DNA of 64,000 nucleotides from DATBLE01 sp036555585 (GCA_036555585.1 DATBLE010000017.1:62001-126000), one strand, 5' to 3'. Shown: positions 22,998 through 32,187, counted from the first letter of the stretch. Notes: a model not told the origin generated them from the letters alone. Program-made: numbers and translations.

Positions 22998-23089
22998 CAG
23001 GCCACCGACCGACCCGCTTGAAAGTTGGGTCGCTACTGCGCGAGAATCGCGCGCACCTTGGAGAAACGAGAGGGAGGAGGGCACGACCA

Positions 23090-24490
23090 GTGAGGAGACA
23101 CAAGCTGCGGAGCTGGAAAGCGGCGGCCGTCCTGACCCTGGCAGTGGCAGGCGTCTCTGTCTGGGCGGCGACGTCGCTCGCCGCCTCCGGCGCCAGGCCC
23201 GTCAGGGTCGCGATCATGACGGACTGCAAGGGCGCCTTCGCGTTCGGCTACGAGTACGACATCGGCGGCGCGCAGGGCGCGTTCGCGCAGTTCGCCGGCG
23301 GTAAGACGAAGAGCCACGCGAAGCCGTCGGCCGGCATGACCGGGATCAGGGCCGGGAACACGCCGGTCCAGATCGTCGGCTACGGCTGCGGCAACGACAC
23401 CGTTCCGCTCGCCGTCACCGAGACGAAGCGGCTGATGGAGAAGCTGAACGCGGACGTCGAGATCGGCCCGCTGTCCGGCGACGAGGCCGTGTTCACGGCC
23501 AACTACGCCAAGGCCCATCCGACCAAGACGTTCATCATCGGCACCGCCGGGTCGCAGGATCCGACGATGCAGATCCACCCGAGGAACATGTTCCGCTACT
23601 ACGGTGACGGCGCGCAGTGGAACGCCGGCATCGGCGAGATCGCCTACAAGAAGCTCGGCTGGCGGAAGGCCGCGATCATCATGGACGACTACAGCTTCGG
23701 CTGGACGTCCGCGGCCGGCATGATCGCCGACTTCTGCGCCGTCGGCGGCGACATCGTCAAGCGGGTGTTCCCGCCGCTGAACACGACCGACTACGCACCG
23801 TTCGTCCGCCAGCTGCCGAACCCGAACCAGGTGGACGGGTACTTCTCGACCGTCGGCGGGACGGGCACCTCGGCGATGCTGAAGGCGTTCGAGCAGGCCT
23901 ACGGGAAGCTCGATCCGAAGCAGTGGATCGGCAACCTGTTCTTCGGCTTCCTCGGCGCCGACAAGGTCGTCGCCCCCAAGCTCGTCGGCGCGTACGTCGG
24001 CGGGTTCGGGAACATGCCCGGCGTGCACACGCCGGCGGCCGACGCGTACCGCTCGTTCATGTCCAAGCTGTACCCGAAGCTGCCGAACGACGACAGCTTC
24101 GTCTACAACTACTACGTCGGGGCGAAGGCCCTGGTCATCGGCCTGCAGAAGTCGAAGGGCGCGGTCGGCGTCAAGCTCCAGGCGGCGCTGCCGCGGGCGC
24201 TGAAGTCGCCGTTCCAGATCTCGAACGGCGGCATCGTCAAGCTCGACTCCCGCCGCCAGGCGATCCAGGACCAGTACCAGCTCCAGCTCGTCAAGAACGC
24301 CGACGGGTCGGTCAGCCCGACGGTGGTCGCGTACATCCCGAACGTCGACCAGTCGTTCGGCGGCCTCTTCACCCCGTCGAGCCCGCCGCCGGGGCGCGCA
24401 CAGCCCCCGTGCAAGAAGCTCGCGACGCCCTGGCAGGGCAAGATCCAGGTCGTGACGGACGGGAAGGTCACGAACCAGGTGATCAAGTAG
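23090..24490 (+). CDS. Substrate-binding protein of the liv-type ABC transporter
   Basis: 466 residues from GTG 23090, which has AGGGAGGAGG upstream. An N-terminal export signal (KAAAVLTLAVAGVSVWAATS, cleavage after LAASG likely) leads into a type I periplasmic-binding fold: VRVAIMTDCKGAFAFGYEY, ADVEIGPLSGDEAVFTANYA, KTFIIGTAGSQDPTMQIHP, RKAAIIMDDYSFGW and VDGYFSTVGGTGTSAML. There is no lipobox. The open frame runs further upstream but the signal peptide fixes the start. Ligand unknown; the long chain differs from classical LivK. Confidence 0.88.
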   Translation: MRRHKLRSWKAAAVLTLAVAGVSVWAATSLAASGARPVRVAIMTDCKGAFAFGYEYDIGGAQGAFAQFAGGKTKSHAKPSAGMTGIRAGNTPVQIVGYGCGNDTVPLAVTETKRLMEKLNADVEIGPLSGDEAVFTANYAKAHPTKTFIIGTAGSQDPTMQIHPRNMFRYYGDGAQWNAGIGEIAYKKLGWRKAAIIMDDYSFGWTSAAGMIADFCAVGGDIVKRVFPPLNTTDYAPFVRQLPNPNQVDGYFSTVGGTGTSAMLKAFEQAYGKLDPKQWIGNLFFGFLGADKVVAPKLVGAYVGGFGNMPGVHTPAADAYRSFMSKLYPKLPNDDSFVYNYYVGAKALVIGLQKSKGAVGVKLQAALPRALKSPFQISNGGIVKLDSRRQAIQDQYQLQLVKNADGSVSPTVVAYIPNVDQSFGGLFTPSSPPPGRAQPPCKKLATPWQGKIQVVTDGKVTNQVIK

Positions 24491-24494
24491 GCGC

Positions 24495-25274
24495 TTGACC
24501 GAAGCACCTGTAGTCGAACACGCCGAGCCGACCCTCCGCCTGCGGGGGGTCGGCCGGCGGTTCGGCGGCCTCCACGCCGTGCGGGAGGTCGACCTCGAGA
24601 TCGCGCCCGGCGAGCGGCGGGCGATCCTCGGCCCGAACGGGGCCGGCAAGACCACGCTCTTCAACGTCATCTGCGGCGACTTCCCGGCCACGGCCGGGAA
24701 GGTCGAGCTGTTCGGACGCGACGTCACCCACGTCCCGGCGCGCGCCCGCGCCAAGATGGGGCTGGCGCGCACCTACCAGCAGTCGCGCCTCTTCGGCGGC
24801 CTGACCGTCGAGGACAACATCTACCTCTCGGTCCTCGGAGTCGAGGGCGGCCATCTCCGCCCGGTGCTGACGCGCAAGGACTCCGAGTTCCGGGAGCGCG
24901 CACACGCGGCCGCCCGGCGGGCGGCGATCGAGCACAAGCTCGGCGAGGTCTGCGGGCCGCTCTCGCACGGGGAGCACCGCCAGGTCGCGCTCGCGGTCGC
25001 GCTCGCCGCCGACCCGCGGATGCTGATGCTCGACGAGCCCTGCTCGGGGCTCTCCCGCGGCGAGCGCCAGCTGCTCACCGACCTCCTGCTCGCCCTCGGC
25101 AAGGAGATCACGCTGGTCGTGATCGAGCACGACATGGACGTCGCGCTCCGCGTCGCCGAGCGGGTGACGATGATGCACGACGGGCGCGTGATCGTCGAGG
25201 GCACGCCCGACGAGATCCGCGCCAACGAGCTCGTGCACGACCTCTACCTTGGGCGCGGCTACCGCAATGAGTAG
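24495..25274 (+). CDS. livG: ABC transporter ATP-binding protein (LivG family)
   Basis: 259 residues, TTG start 4 nt after the binding-protein stop. Walker A GPNGAGKTT, Q-loop ARTYQQSRLFGGLTV, signature LSHGEHRQVALAVAL (variant of LSGGQ), Walker B RMLMLDEPCSGL, switch His in VIEHDMD. Energises import together with LivF. Confidence 0.92.
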   Translation: MTEAPVVEHAEPTLRLRGVGRRFGGLHAVREVDLEIAPGERRAILGPNGAGKTTLFNVICGDFPATAGKVELFGRDVTHVPARARAKMGLARTYQQSRLFGGLTVEDNIYLSVLGVEGGHLRPVLTRKDSEFRERAHAAARRAAIEHKLGEVCGPLSHGEHRQVALAVALAADPRMLMLDEPCSGLSRGERQLLTDLLLALGKEITLVVIEHDMDVALRVAERVTMMHDGRVIVEGTPDEIRANELVHDLYLGRGYRNE

Positions 25275-25995
25275 CGGCGGCGCCCTGCTCGCCGTCGAGG
25301 GCCTGAACGCCCACTACGGCAGCGCGCACGTGCTCCAGGACGTGTCCTTCGAGCTCGGCGAGCAGGCGGTGGCGATCGTCGGCCGGAACGGCATGGGCAA
25401 GACCACGCTCTGTGCGGCGATCATGGGGATCACCCCACCGCGGACGCGGGGCTCCGTGCGGTTTGCCGGCAAGGAGCTGGTCGGGCTCAGCTCGCACAGG
25501 ATCGCGAATCTCGGGATCGGCTACGTCCCGCAGGGCCGCAGGCTGTTCCCGTCCCTGTCGGTGGACGAGCACCTGCGGATGTCGGCGCGCGGGAACGGCG
25601 AGCACCGCTGGACGATCCAGCGAGTCTACGAGCTGTTCCCCCGGCTCTCCGAGCGGAAGCGGAACGGAGGCGCGCAGCTCTCGGGCGGCGAGCAGCAGAT
25701 GCTCGCGATCGGCCGCGCCCTGGTCACGAACCCGCAGCTCCTGATCATGGACGAGCCTTCCGAGGGCCTGGCGCCGACGATCATCGAGATGCTCATCGAC
25801 ACCTTCCGGAAGCTCGAGCAGGAAGGGCTCCGGATCCTGCTGATCGAGCAGAACCTGGGGATGGCGACGGCGATCGCCGACCGGCAGCTGGTCATGGTCG
25901 GCGGCGAGATCGCCGCCGAGACGACTGCCGGCGAGCTGAGCGGCGACCCCGAGCTCCAGCGCCGCTACCTCGGCGTCGAGCCCGTCAAGCACTGA
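25267..25995 (+). CDS. livF: ABC transporter ATP-binding protein (LivF family)
   Basis: 242 residues, ATG 25267 overlapping livG by 8 nt. Walker A GRNGMGKTT, Q-loop GYVPQGRRLFPSLSVDEHL, signature LSGGEQQMLAIGRAL, Walker B LLIMDEPSEGLAP, switch segment LIEQNLG. LivF-specific VPQGRRLFPSL and EGLAP are clear. It completes a full importer. Confidence 0.93.
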   Translation: MSSGGALLAVEGLNAHYGSAHVLQDVSFELGEQAVAIVGRNGMGKTTLCAAIMGITPPRTRGSVRFAGKELVGLSSHRIANLGIGYVPQGRRLFPSLSVDEHLRMSARGNGEHRWTIQRVYELFPRLSERKRNGGAQLSGGEQQMLAIGRALVTNPQLLIMDEPSEGLAPTIIEMLIDTFRKLEQEGLRILLIEQNLGMATAIADRQLVMVGGEIAAETTAGELSGDPELQRRYLGVEPVKH

Positions 25996-25996
25996 C

Positions 25997-26878
25997 GTGC
26001 GGCGCTCGTGGCTTGTGGTCGCGCTGGCGGCCTGCCTGGTTGCGGGCTGCGGCGGCTCCTCGTTCAAGGGCCCGCCGGCGCTCGTCTTCGTCAGCGTCAA
26101 GGACGGCGACTACGCGATCTTCGGCGCCGATGCTGACGGCTCGCACGCCCGGCGGCTGACGAAGGAGAAGGGCGATCCTTCGACCCCGCAGGGGCTGTTC
26201 TTCCAGCTGCAGCCGGCGTGGTCGCCCGACGGCAGGAAGATCGCCTTCTCGAGCGCCCGCGACGGAACGGCGCACATCTTCGTGATGAACGCCGACGGCT
26301 CCGGGACGATCCGGGTGACGGACACGTCGAAGGCCGACCAGCAGCCGTCGTGGTCGGGCGACGGCAAGCGGATCGTGTTCTCGCGGGAGGGCGCGCTGTT
26401 CGAGGCGCCTGCGGCCGGCGGCCCCGCCCGCCGGGCAGTTCGCGGCCTCGGCAATGCCGAGGACCCCGCCGTCTCGCCCGACGGCAAGCTGATCGCGTAC
26501 GACTACCGCAAGCCGGGCTTCGAGACGCGTGAGATCTGGGTGGCGAACGCCGACGGCACCGGCGCGCGCCAGGTCACCCGCCTGAACGCGACCAGCGGCA
26601 TCCCGGCCTGGTCGCCCGACGGCCGGACGCTCGCCTTCCAGAGCAACCTGCGCGACGGTCGGTACGAGATCTACACGATCCGCCTCGACGGCACGCGGCT
26701 GCGCAAGATGACGACGTCGCCGCTCGACGTGATCCAGCCGGCCTGGGCGGACGCGACGACGATCGGCTACTCCCGCGACGGCGCGATCTGGACGGTGAGC
26801 GCCGGCAAGCAGACGCAGCTGACCTCGGGGAAGGACAACGACTCGAGGCCTGCCTGGCGGCCGGTCCAGCCGAAGTAG
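25997..26878 (+). CDS. TolB-like beta-propeller lipoprotein
   Basis: 293 residues, GTG start 1 nt after livF stop. The lipobox LVAGC (cleavage before Cys16) predicts a membrane-anchored lipoprotein. Repeated blades read WSPDGRKIAFSSARDGTAHI, WSGDGKRIVFSREGALFE, VSPDGKLIAYDYRK, WSPDGRTLAFQSNLRDGRYE and so on, the WD40-like/TolB propeller. Role unknown; position after livF suggests surface or periplasmic function linked to the transporter. Confidence 0.8.
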   Translation: MRRSWLVVALAACLVAGCGGSSFKGPPALVFVSVKDGDYAIFGADADGSHARRLTKEKGDPSTPQGLFFQLQPAWSPDGRKIAFSSARDGTAHIFVMNADGSGTIRVTDTSKADQQPSWSGDGKRIVFSREGALFEAPAAGGPARRAVRGLGNAEDPAVSPDGKLIAYDYRKPGFETREIWVANADGTGARQVTRLNATSGIPAWSPDGRTLAFQSNLRDGRYEIYTIRLDGTRLRKMTTSPLDVIQPAWADATTIGYSRDGAIWTVSAGKQTQLTSGKDNDSRPAWRPVQPK

Positions 26879-26881
26879 GAT
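26876..26881 (+). promoter_or_regulatory. Leaderless -10 element of the Tm-1-like gene
   Basis: TAGGAT overlaps the lipoprotein stop codon and lies 6 nt before GTG 26888. Confidence 0.55.
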
Positions 26882-26887
26882 CGGCGC

Positions 26888-28093
26888 GTGGCAACAGTCG
26901 TCCTCCTCGGCACGCTCGACACGAAAGGCAGAGAGTACGACTACCTGCGCGCGCGGCTGCGGGAGCAAGGCGTGGACGTGATCCTGGTCGACGCGGGCGT
27001 GTTCGAGCCGCTCGCCCAGGCGGACGTGACGCAGGACGAGGTCGCCGCGGCGGCGGGCGCCGACCTCGCGTCGCTGCGCGAGGCCGGCGACCGCGGCGCC
27101 GCGGTCGACGCGATGTGCCGCGGCTCGGCCGAGGTGGTCGAGCGCCTGCACGAGGAGGGCCGCCTGGACGGGATCCTCTGCGTCGGCGGCTCGGGCAACT
27201 CGTCGATCGGCGCGGCTGCGATGCGCGTGCTCCCGGTCGGCGTGCCGAAGCTGCTCGTCTCCACCGTCGCCTCGGGGGACACGCGTCCGTACATGGGTGC
27301 GACCGACGTCTCGATGACCTACTCGGTCGTCGACATCTCCGGGCTGAACCGGATCTCCGAGCGGATCCTCGCGAATGCGGCCGGCGCGATCGCCGGGATG
27401 GCGAGGGTGATTGTGCCCGAGAGCGGAGCGGGACGGCCGCTGATCGGCGCCACGATGTTCGGCGTCACGACGCCGGCCGTCACCCGTGCGCGCGAGCGGC
27501 TGGAGGAGCTCGGCTACGAGGTGCTCGTCTTCCACGCCACCGGCACCGGCGGGCAGTCGATGGAGGCGCTGGCGCGCGGCGGCTTCCTCGCCGGCGTGCT
27601 CGACCTCACCACCACCGAGCTGGCCGACGACCTCGTCGGCGGCGTGCTCTCGGCCGGCCCCGACCGGCTGGAGGTGGCGGGCGAGCTCGGCCTGCCGCAG
27701 GTGGTCTCGCTCGGCGCGCTCGACATGGTCAACTTCGGCCCGCGCGAGACGGTGCCGTCCCAGTTCGAGGGGCGGAACATCTACGTCCACAACCCGACCG
27801 TGACGCTGATGCGGACGACGCCCGAGGAGTGCGCCGAGCTCGGCCGCCGGATCGCGCGCAAGCTCTCGGCGGCAAAGGGCCCGACCGCGCTGTTCGTTCC
27901 CTTGAAAGGCGTCTCGATGATCGCCACCGAGGGCGGGCCCTTCCACGACGCCGCCGCCGACGAGGCGCTGTTCGCCGCGCTCCGGGAGGGACTGGGCGAG
28001 AACGTCGAGCTGCACGAGCTCGACCTGGACGTCAACGACCCGGCCTTCGCCGACGCGATGGCGAACCGGCTGCACGAGCTGATCTCGTCGTGA
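26888..28093 (+). CDS. Tm-1-like ATP-binding domain protein (UPF0261)
   Basis: 401 residues, full length for UPF0261. Landmarks: VVLLGTLDTKGREYDYLRAR, GVGGSGNSS-type loop (LCVGGSGNSSIGAAAMR), PYMGATDVSMTYSVVDI, LIGATMFGVTTPAV, VFHATGTGGQSMEALARGG and FVPLKGVSMIATEGGPFHD. The family is the N-terminal half of the plant Tm-1 resistance protein, where it binds ATP. Its bacterial reaction is not known to me. The next gene overlaps by 4 nt and encodes the protein that forms the other half in plants, so the two very likely work as a complex. Confidence 0.9.
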   Translation: MATVVLLGTLDTKGREYDYLRARLREQGVDVILVDAGVFEPLAQADVTQDEVAAAAGADLASLREAGDRGAAVDAMCRGSAEVVERLHEEGRLDGILCVGGSGNSSIGAAAMRVLPVGVPKLLVSTVASGDTRPYMGATDVSMTYSVVDISGLNRISERILANAAGAIAGMARVIVPESGAGRPLIGATMFGVTTPAVTRARERLEELGYEVLVFHATGTGGQSMEALARGGFLAGVLDLTTTELADDLVGGVLSAGPDRLEVAGELGLPQVVSLGALDMVNFGPRETVPSQFEGRNIYVHNPTVTLMRTTPEECAELGRRIARKLSAAKGPTALFVPLKGVSMIATEGGPFHDAAADEALFAALREGLGENVELHELDLDVNDPAFADAMANRLHELISS

Positions 28094-28920
28094 CGCGGGC
28101 GGAGGCACTGGCGCGCCTGCGGGCGCAGATCGACGCCGGCAGGCCGATCATCGGCGCGGGTGCGGGGACGGGGCTGTCGGCGAAGTGCGCCGAGGCGGGC
28201 GGCTGCGACCTGATCATCATCTACAACTCGGGCCGCTACCGGATGGCCGGCCGCGGCTCGCTGGCGGGGCTGATGCCCTACGGCGACGCGAACGCGATCG
28301 TGGTCGAGATGGCCGCGGAGGTGCTGCCGGTGGTGAAGGAGACGCCGGTGCTGGCCGGCGTGTGCGGCACCGACCCGTTCCGGCTGATGCCGGTCTTCCT
28401 CGACGAGCTGAAGCGGATCGGCTTCTCCGGCGCGCAGAACTTCCCCACCGTCGGCCTGATCGACGGCAACCACCGCGTCGGCCTGGAGGAGACGGGGATG
28501 GGCTACGGCGTCGAGGTCGAGATGATCCGCGCGGCGCACGAGGCCGACCTGCTGACCGCGCCGTACGTCTTCACGCCCGAGGAGGCGGTGGCGATGACGG
28601 AGGCGGGCGCCGACGTGCTCGTCCCGCACATGGGCCTGACCGCCGGCGGCGCGATCGGCGCGAGCACTGCGAAGACGCTCGACGAGTCGGTCGAGCTGGT
28701 GCAGTCGATGTGCGACGCCGCGACGGCCGTCCGCGAGGACGTGATCGTGCTCTGCCACGGCGGGCCGATCGCCGAGCCGGACGACGCCGCCTACGTGCTC
28801 GAGCGGACGACCGGCGTGGTCGGGTTCTTCGGCGCGTCCAGCATGGAGCGGCTGCCGACCGAGACGGCGATGACGGAGAACATGAGACGGTTCAAAGCGA
28901 TCGGAGGAGGGCGCGCATGA
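28090..28920 (+). CDS. Phosphoenolpyruvate hydrolase-like TIM-barrel protein
   Basis: 276 residues, GTG start overlapping the previous stop. Sequence follows the PEP-hydrolase-like family fused to Tm-1 domains in plants: RPIIGAGAGTGLSAKCAEAG, DLIIIYNSGRYRMAGRGSLA, YGDANAIVVEMA, GVCGTDPFR, NFPTVGLIDG, LVPHMGLTAGG and GFFGASSMERLP. The enzyme class is known only from fold relatives (phosphoenolpyruvate-binding barrels). The conserved pairing with UPF0261 is the main functional clue. Confidence 0.88.
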   Translation: MTRAEALARLRAQIDAGRPIIGAGAGTGLSAKCAEAGGCDLIIIYNSGRYRMAGRGSLAGLMPYGDANAIVVEMAAEVLPVVKETPVLAGVCGTDPFRLMPVFLDELKRIGFSGAQNFPTVGLIDGNHRVGLEETGMGYGVEVEMIRAAHEADLLTAPYVFTPEEAVAMTEAGADVLVPHMGLTAGGAIGASTAKTLDESVELVQSMCDAATAVREDVIVLCHGGPIAEPDDAAYVLERTTGVVGFFGASSMERLPTETAMTENMRRFKAIGGGRA

Positions 28921-29312
28921 GCAGGTTCGTGATGAGCAGCGAGGTGCCGACGGAGGACTTCGACTGGGGGAGCGCCGGGATGCGCTGCGCGCCGCCCGGC
29001 ACGGGCTGCACGTCGTTCGTGGTCATGGACGTCCGGCTCGACCCCGGGTTCTTCCATGCCTTCCACAAGCACCCCGACCAGGACGAGATGATCACGGTCG
29101 CGTCCGGGCGGGTCACCCAGTACCTCGAGGGCGAGAGCACCGTGCTCGGCCCCGGCGACTCCGTCTACATCGACAAGGACGTCGTGCACGGCTCGTACAA
29201 CGACTTCGGCGAGCCCGCGCTGCTGAACGTCGTGCTGGCCCCGGCGGTCACGGACGGCGGCTACGTCGCGGTCGACCTCTCGGCGGAGGAGCCCTGGGCG
29301 TCGCTGCGCTGA
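28917..29312 (+). CDS. Cupin-domain protein
   Basis: 131 residues; ATG 28917 overlaps the PEP-hydrolase-like stop by 4 nt. Cupin motif 1 is FHAFHKHPDQDEMITVASG and motif 2 is GDSVYIDKDVVHGSYN, giving the usual His/His/Glu/His metal site. Translational coupling to the Tm-1/PEP-hydrolase pair suggests it acts on the same, unknown, metabolite. Confidence 0.85.
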   Translation: MSRFVMSSEVPTEDFDWGSAGMRCAPPGTGCTSFVVMDVRLDPGFFHAFHKHPDQDEMITVASGRVTQYLEGESTVLGPGDSVYIDKDVVHGSYNDFGEPALLNVVLAPAVTDGGYVAVDLSAEEPWASLR

Positions 29313-29324
29313 GCTCGCGCAGCG

Positions 29325-29330
29325 TAGGAT
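29325..29330 (+). promoter_or_regulatory. Leaderless -10 element of the quinone oxidoreductase-like gene
   Basis: TAGGAT, 6 nt before GTG 29337; the same hexamer as at 26876. Confidence 0.55.
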
Positions 29331-29336
29331 CTCCGC

Positions 29337-30296
29337 GTGCGCGCGGTCCGGGTCCACGAGGGAGGCGAGCTCCTCTTCGAGGAGGCGCCCGATCCCGTCG
29401 CCGGGCCGGGCGAGGTGGTCGTCGAGCTGCGGACGGCGGCGGTCAACCGCCGCGACCTGCTCGTCCGCAAGCCGCCCGGTCCCGCCTACGCGTTCGACCT
29501 GCCGTTGATCCCCGGTTCCGACGGGGCCGGCGTGCGCCGCGACACCGGCGAGGAGGTCGTGATCTATCCCGGGATCGGCTGGGGCGCGGCCGAGGACGCC
29601 GCCGGGCCCGACTGGCGGATCCTGGGCGGGCCCGACGACGGGACGTACGCCGAGCTGGTCAAGGTCCCCGCCGAGAACGTCTTCCCGAAGCCCGCGCGTT
29701 TCTCGTGGGAGGAAGCGGCCGCGCTTCCGCTGGCCGCGCTCACTGCGTACCGCGCGCTCTTCGAGATCGGCGGCCTGGTCGGCGGCGAGAGCGTGCTCGT
29801 GCTCGGCGCCGGCAGCGGCGTGTCGACGGTCGCCATCTCGCTGGCGGCGCAGGCGGGCGCTCGGGTCGTGGTCACGTCCTCCTCGCAGGAGAAGATCGAC
29901 CGCGCGAAGGAGCTCGGCGCCGAGGGAGGCGTGCTCTACACGGAGGAGGGCTGGGCCGAGGCGGCCGGGCCGGTCGACGTCGTCGTCGACTCGGTGGGCG
30001 CGACCTGGCGAGAGTCCCTGAAGGCACTTCGCCGCGGCGGGCGGCTGGTCGTCCTCGGCGGGACCGGCGGGCCCGAGGTGACGCTCGACGTGCGGGCGGT
30101 CTACCTCAACTGGCTGTCGATTCGCGGCACGACGATGGGCTCGGCCCGCGACTTCGCCGCGCTCATGCGGATGGTCGAGCAGGGCTCCTGGCTGCCGGTG
30201 ATCGACAGCGTGCGCCCGCTGGCGGAGGCAGCCGCCGCGCACGACCGCATGGCCGCCGGCGAGCACTTCGGCAAGCTCGTCCTCTCGGTCGCCTAG
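29337..30296 (+). CDS. Medium-chain dehydrogenase/reductase, quinone oxidoreductase-like
   Basis: 319 residues from GTG. N-terminal GroES-like fold (LRTAAVNRRDLLVRKPPGPA, IPGSDGAGVRRDTGEEVVIYP) lacks the zinc cysteines of alcohol dehydrogenases. Rossmann motif is VLGAGSGVSTVAISLA, and AAALPLAALTAYRAL is typical of NADPH:quinone reductase/zeta-crystallin relatives. It probably reduces an enone or quinone with NADPH. It has its own promoter and a strong terminator behind it. Confidence 0.85.
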   Translation: MRAVRVHEGGELLFEEAPDPVAGPGEVVVELRTAAVNRRDLLVRKPPGPAYAFDLPLIPGSDGAGVRRDTGEEVVIYPGIGWGAAEDAAGPDWRILGGPDDGTYAELVKVPAENVFPKPARFSWEEAAALPLAALTAYRALFEIGGLVGGESVLVLGAGSGVSTVAISLAAQAGARVVVTSSSQEKIDRAKELGAEGGVLYTEEGWAEAAGPVDVVVDSVGATWRESLKALRRGGRLVVLGGTGGPEVTLDVRAVYLNWLSIRGTTMGSARDFAALMRMVEQGSWLPVIDSVRPLAEAAAAHDRMAAGEHFGKLVLSVA

Positions 30297-30302
30297 CTCG
30301 CC

Positions 30303-30333
30303 AGGACGGGCCCGCCGGTCGCGGGCCCGTCCT
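30303..30333. terminator. Bidirectional hairpin terminator
   Basis: Perfect 13-bp arms AGGACGGGCCCGC/GCGGGCCCGTCCT with a 5-nt loop, centred between the convergent genes ending at 30296 and 30352; followed by a short pyrimidine stretch. Confidence 0.75.
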
Positions 30334-30351
30334 GTGCTTCTCCGGGCCAGG

Positions 30352-32073
30352 CTAGGCGGGCCTGACGCCGACGGAGACCAGGCGCCGGGTGGTGACGCCG
30401 CCGAGCACGTTCTCGCCCGCCTTGCGGGCCCGGACGTAGATCGTCAGGCGCCCGCCCTTGTGGAAGGGGTACGCGCGGCCCGGCGCGAAGCTGATCGTCG
30501 CCTGGCCGTCCTGGGCGGTCTGCACCTCCCGCGCCGTCGACACGCGGTTCGCCGGCACGCCGACCGCGTACACGAGCGCTCCGCGGACGACGTTGCCCCT
30601 CGAGTCGGAGACCCGGACGCGCACCGAGATCGGCGCCCTCCGCGAGACGATCCTCGAGGGGGTGAAGACCACCTGGTCGATGATCAGCCGGTTCGGCAGC
30701 GAGAGGGTCGTGATCGAGACCGAGGTCTTCCCGTTCGGGAGCTTGATCGGTCCGTCGCCCGAGGCGGTCGCGGCCGCCACCGAGGTCGCAGCCGAGGTCG
30801 CCCAGATCGACCCCGCGGCGTTCTTGGCCGTGACGGTGACGCGCAGGCGATGGCCGACGTCGCTCGCCGTCACCCTGTAGGCGGCCCCGGTCGCGCCGCC
30901 GATCGCGGCGCAGGCGTTCCCGTTCGCGTCACAGCGGTACCACTGGTAGCCGAACGCGATCGGAGCCGTTCCCGTCCACGTCCCCACGGCGGCGGTCAGC
31001 GTCTGGTTGTCCTGGGCCGCGCCTTTGATCGACGGAAGCGCGGTGTTCTTCGGCGGCGTCCCGGCTGCGCCCGCGACCGCCGTCGGGGCCGAGGTGGCGG
31101 CCGAGGACCCCACGGAGTTCGTCGCCGTGACGACGACACGGAGGCGATGCCCCGTGTCTGCCGAGGCCACTCGGTACGCGGCGGTCGTCGCCGTGGTCGT
31201 CGACTTCTTCACGGAGGTGTTGCAGCTGTTGCCGTTGGAGTCGCAGCGCCGCCAGTCGTACGTGTAGGTGAGCGGCGTCGTGCCGGTCCAGCTGCCGGCG
31301 GAGGCGGTGAGGGTCGAGTTGTCCTGCACCGTGCCGGTGATCGCCGGCAGCGACTTGTTGGCCGGCGCCGCCGCCGCGGCGATCGCCACGGCGGTGGCCG
31401 CCGAGGTCGCGGCTGACGAGCCGGCGCTGTTCGTGGCGGTGACGACGACCCGCAGACGGTGGCCGACGTCGCTCGAGGTCACCCTGTACGTGCCGGACTG
31501 CCCGCCGATGCCCGAGCAGTTGTCTCCGTTCGAGTCGCAGCGCCGCCATGCATACGAATAGGTCTTCGGGTCCGTGCCCGACCAGCTGCCGTTGTGCGCC
31601 GTCAGGGTCTGGTTGTCCTGCGCGGTGCCCGAGATCGTCGGCGAGGAGGTGTTGACCGGAGCGGTGCCGCCGGCCGTGACCACGGCCGTGAGGCTCGAAT
31701 CCGTCGGCGGCGACCAGGTCGTCCCACCGTCGGTGGTCGCCGCGACCGAGACCTTCAGCCTGTGCCCCACGTCGTCCGATCCCAGCGGGTAGTTCTGGGA
31801 AGTCTTGCCCGTGGAGCTGCAGCTGCCTCCCCCGGAGTCGCAGCGCTTCCAGTCGTACTGGTAGCCGTTCGGTGACGGCGTCCAGTCTCCCGGGTCCGCG
31901 GTGAGCGTCTTGCCCTCCTGCGCGGTGCCCGAGATCGTGGGCGCAGAGGTGTTCGACGGTACGGCGCTCGCTGCCGCCGTGCCGCCGCCCGCGAAGGCGA
32001 GCAGCGCGGCGGACGCGAGCGCGACGCCGGCGACCAACGCGGTTGCGAGGCCTACAAGGCGGTGTCTCGGCAT
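30352..32073 (-). CDS. Secreted protein with four Ig-like repeats and a C-terminal beta domain
   Basis: 573 residues. Signal peptide at about 5-36 (LVGLATALVAGVALASAALL, then AFAGGGTAAASA). Four repeats of about 95-105 residues follow, each with the plan PTISGTAQxxxTLTAxxGxW, YxxxWxRCDSxGxxC and DVGHRLRVxVTATNxxGS. Each repeat carries two cysteines that could form an internal disulfide. The C-terminal 130 residues (VVFTPSRIVSRRAPISVRVR, LTIYVRARKAGENVLGGVTT) look like a separate Ig/Big-type domain. It is probably exported or surface-associated and may bind a polymer; there is no sorting signal or membrane anchor. AAGGAGGGG lies before ATG 32073. Confidence 0.8.
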   Translation of the reverse strand: MPRHRLVGLATALVAGVALASAALLAFAGGGTAAASAVPSNTSAPTISGTAQEGKTLTADPGDWTPSPNGYQYDWKRCDSGGGSCSSTGKTSQNYPLGSDDVGHRLKVSVAATTDGGTTWSPPTDSSLTAVVTAGGTAPVNTSSPTISGTAQDNQTLTAHNGSWSGTDPKTYSYAWRRCDSNGDNCSGIGGQSGTYRVTSSDVGHRLRVVVTATNSAGSSAATSAATAVAIAAAAAPANKSLPAITGTVQDNSTLTASAGSWTGTTPLTYTYDWRRCDSNGNSCNTSVKKSTTTATTAAYRVASADTGHRLRVVVTATNSVGSSAATSAPTAVAGAAGTPPKNTALPSIKGAAQDNQTLTAAVGTWTGTAPIAFGYQWYRCDANGNACAAIGGATGAAYRVTASDVGHRLRVTVTAKNAAGSIWATSAATSVAAATASGDGPIKLPNGKTSVSITTLSLPNRLIIDQVVFTPSRIVSRRAPISVRVRVSDSRGNVVRGALVYAVGVPANRVSTAREVQTAQDGQATISFAPGRAYPFHKGGRLTIYVRARKAGENVLGGVTTRRLVSVGVRPA

Positions 32074-32187
32074 GGATCAACCCCTCCTTCTCGATCTTCC
32101 GCTCTCCCACCGAATCCATACAGCGCCCGCAGGCGCATCCATCTCAGGCCGGGGTAAACCTTTCGTAAGAAGCTTGTGTGGGCGCGC

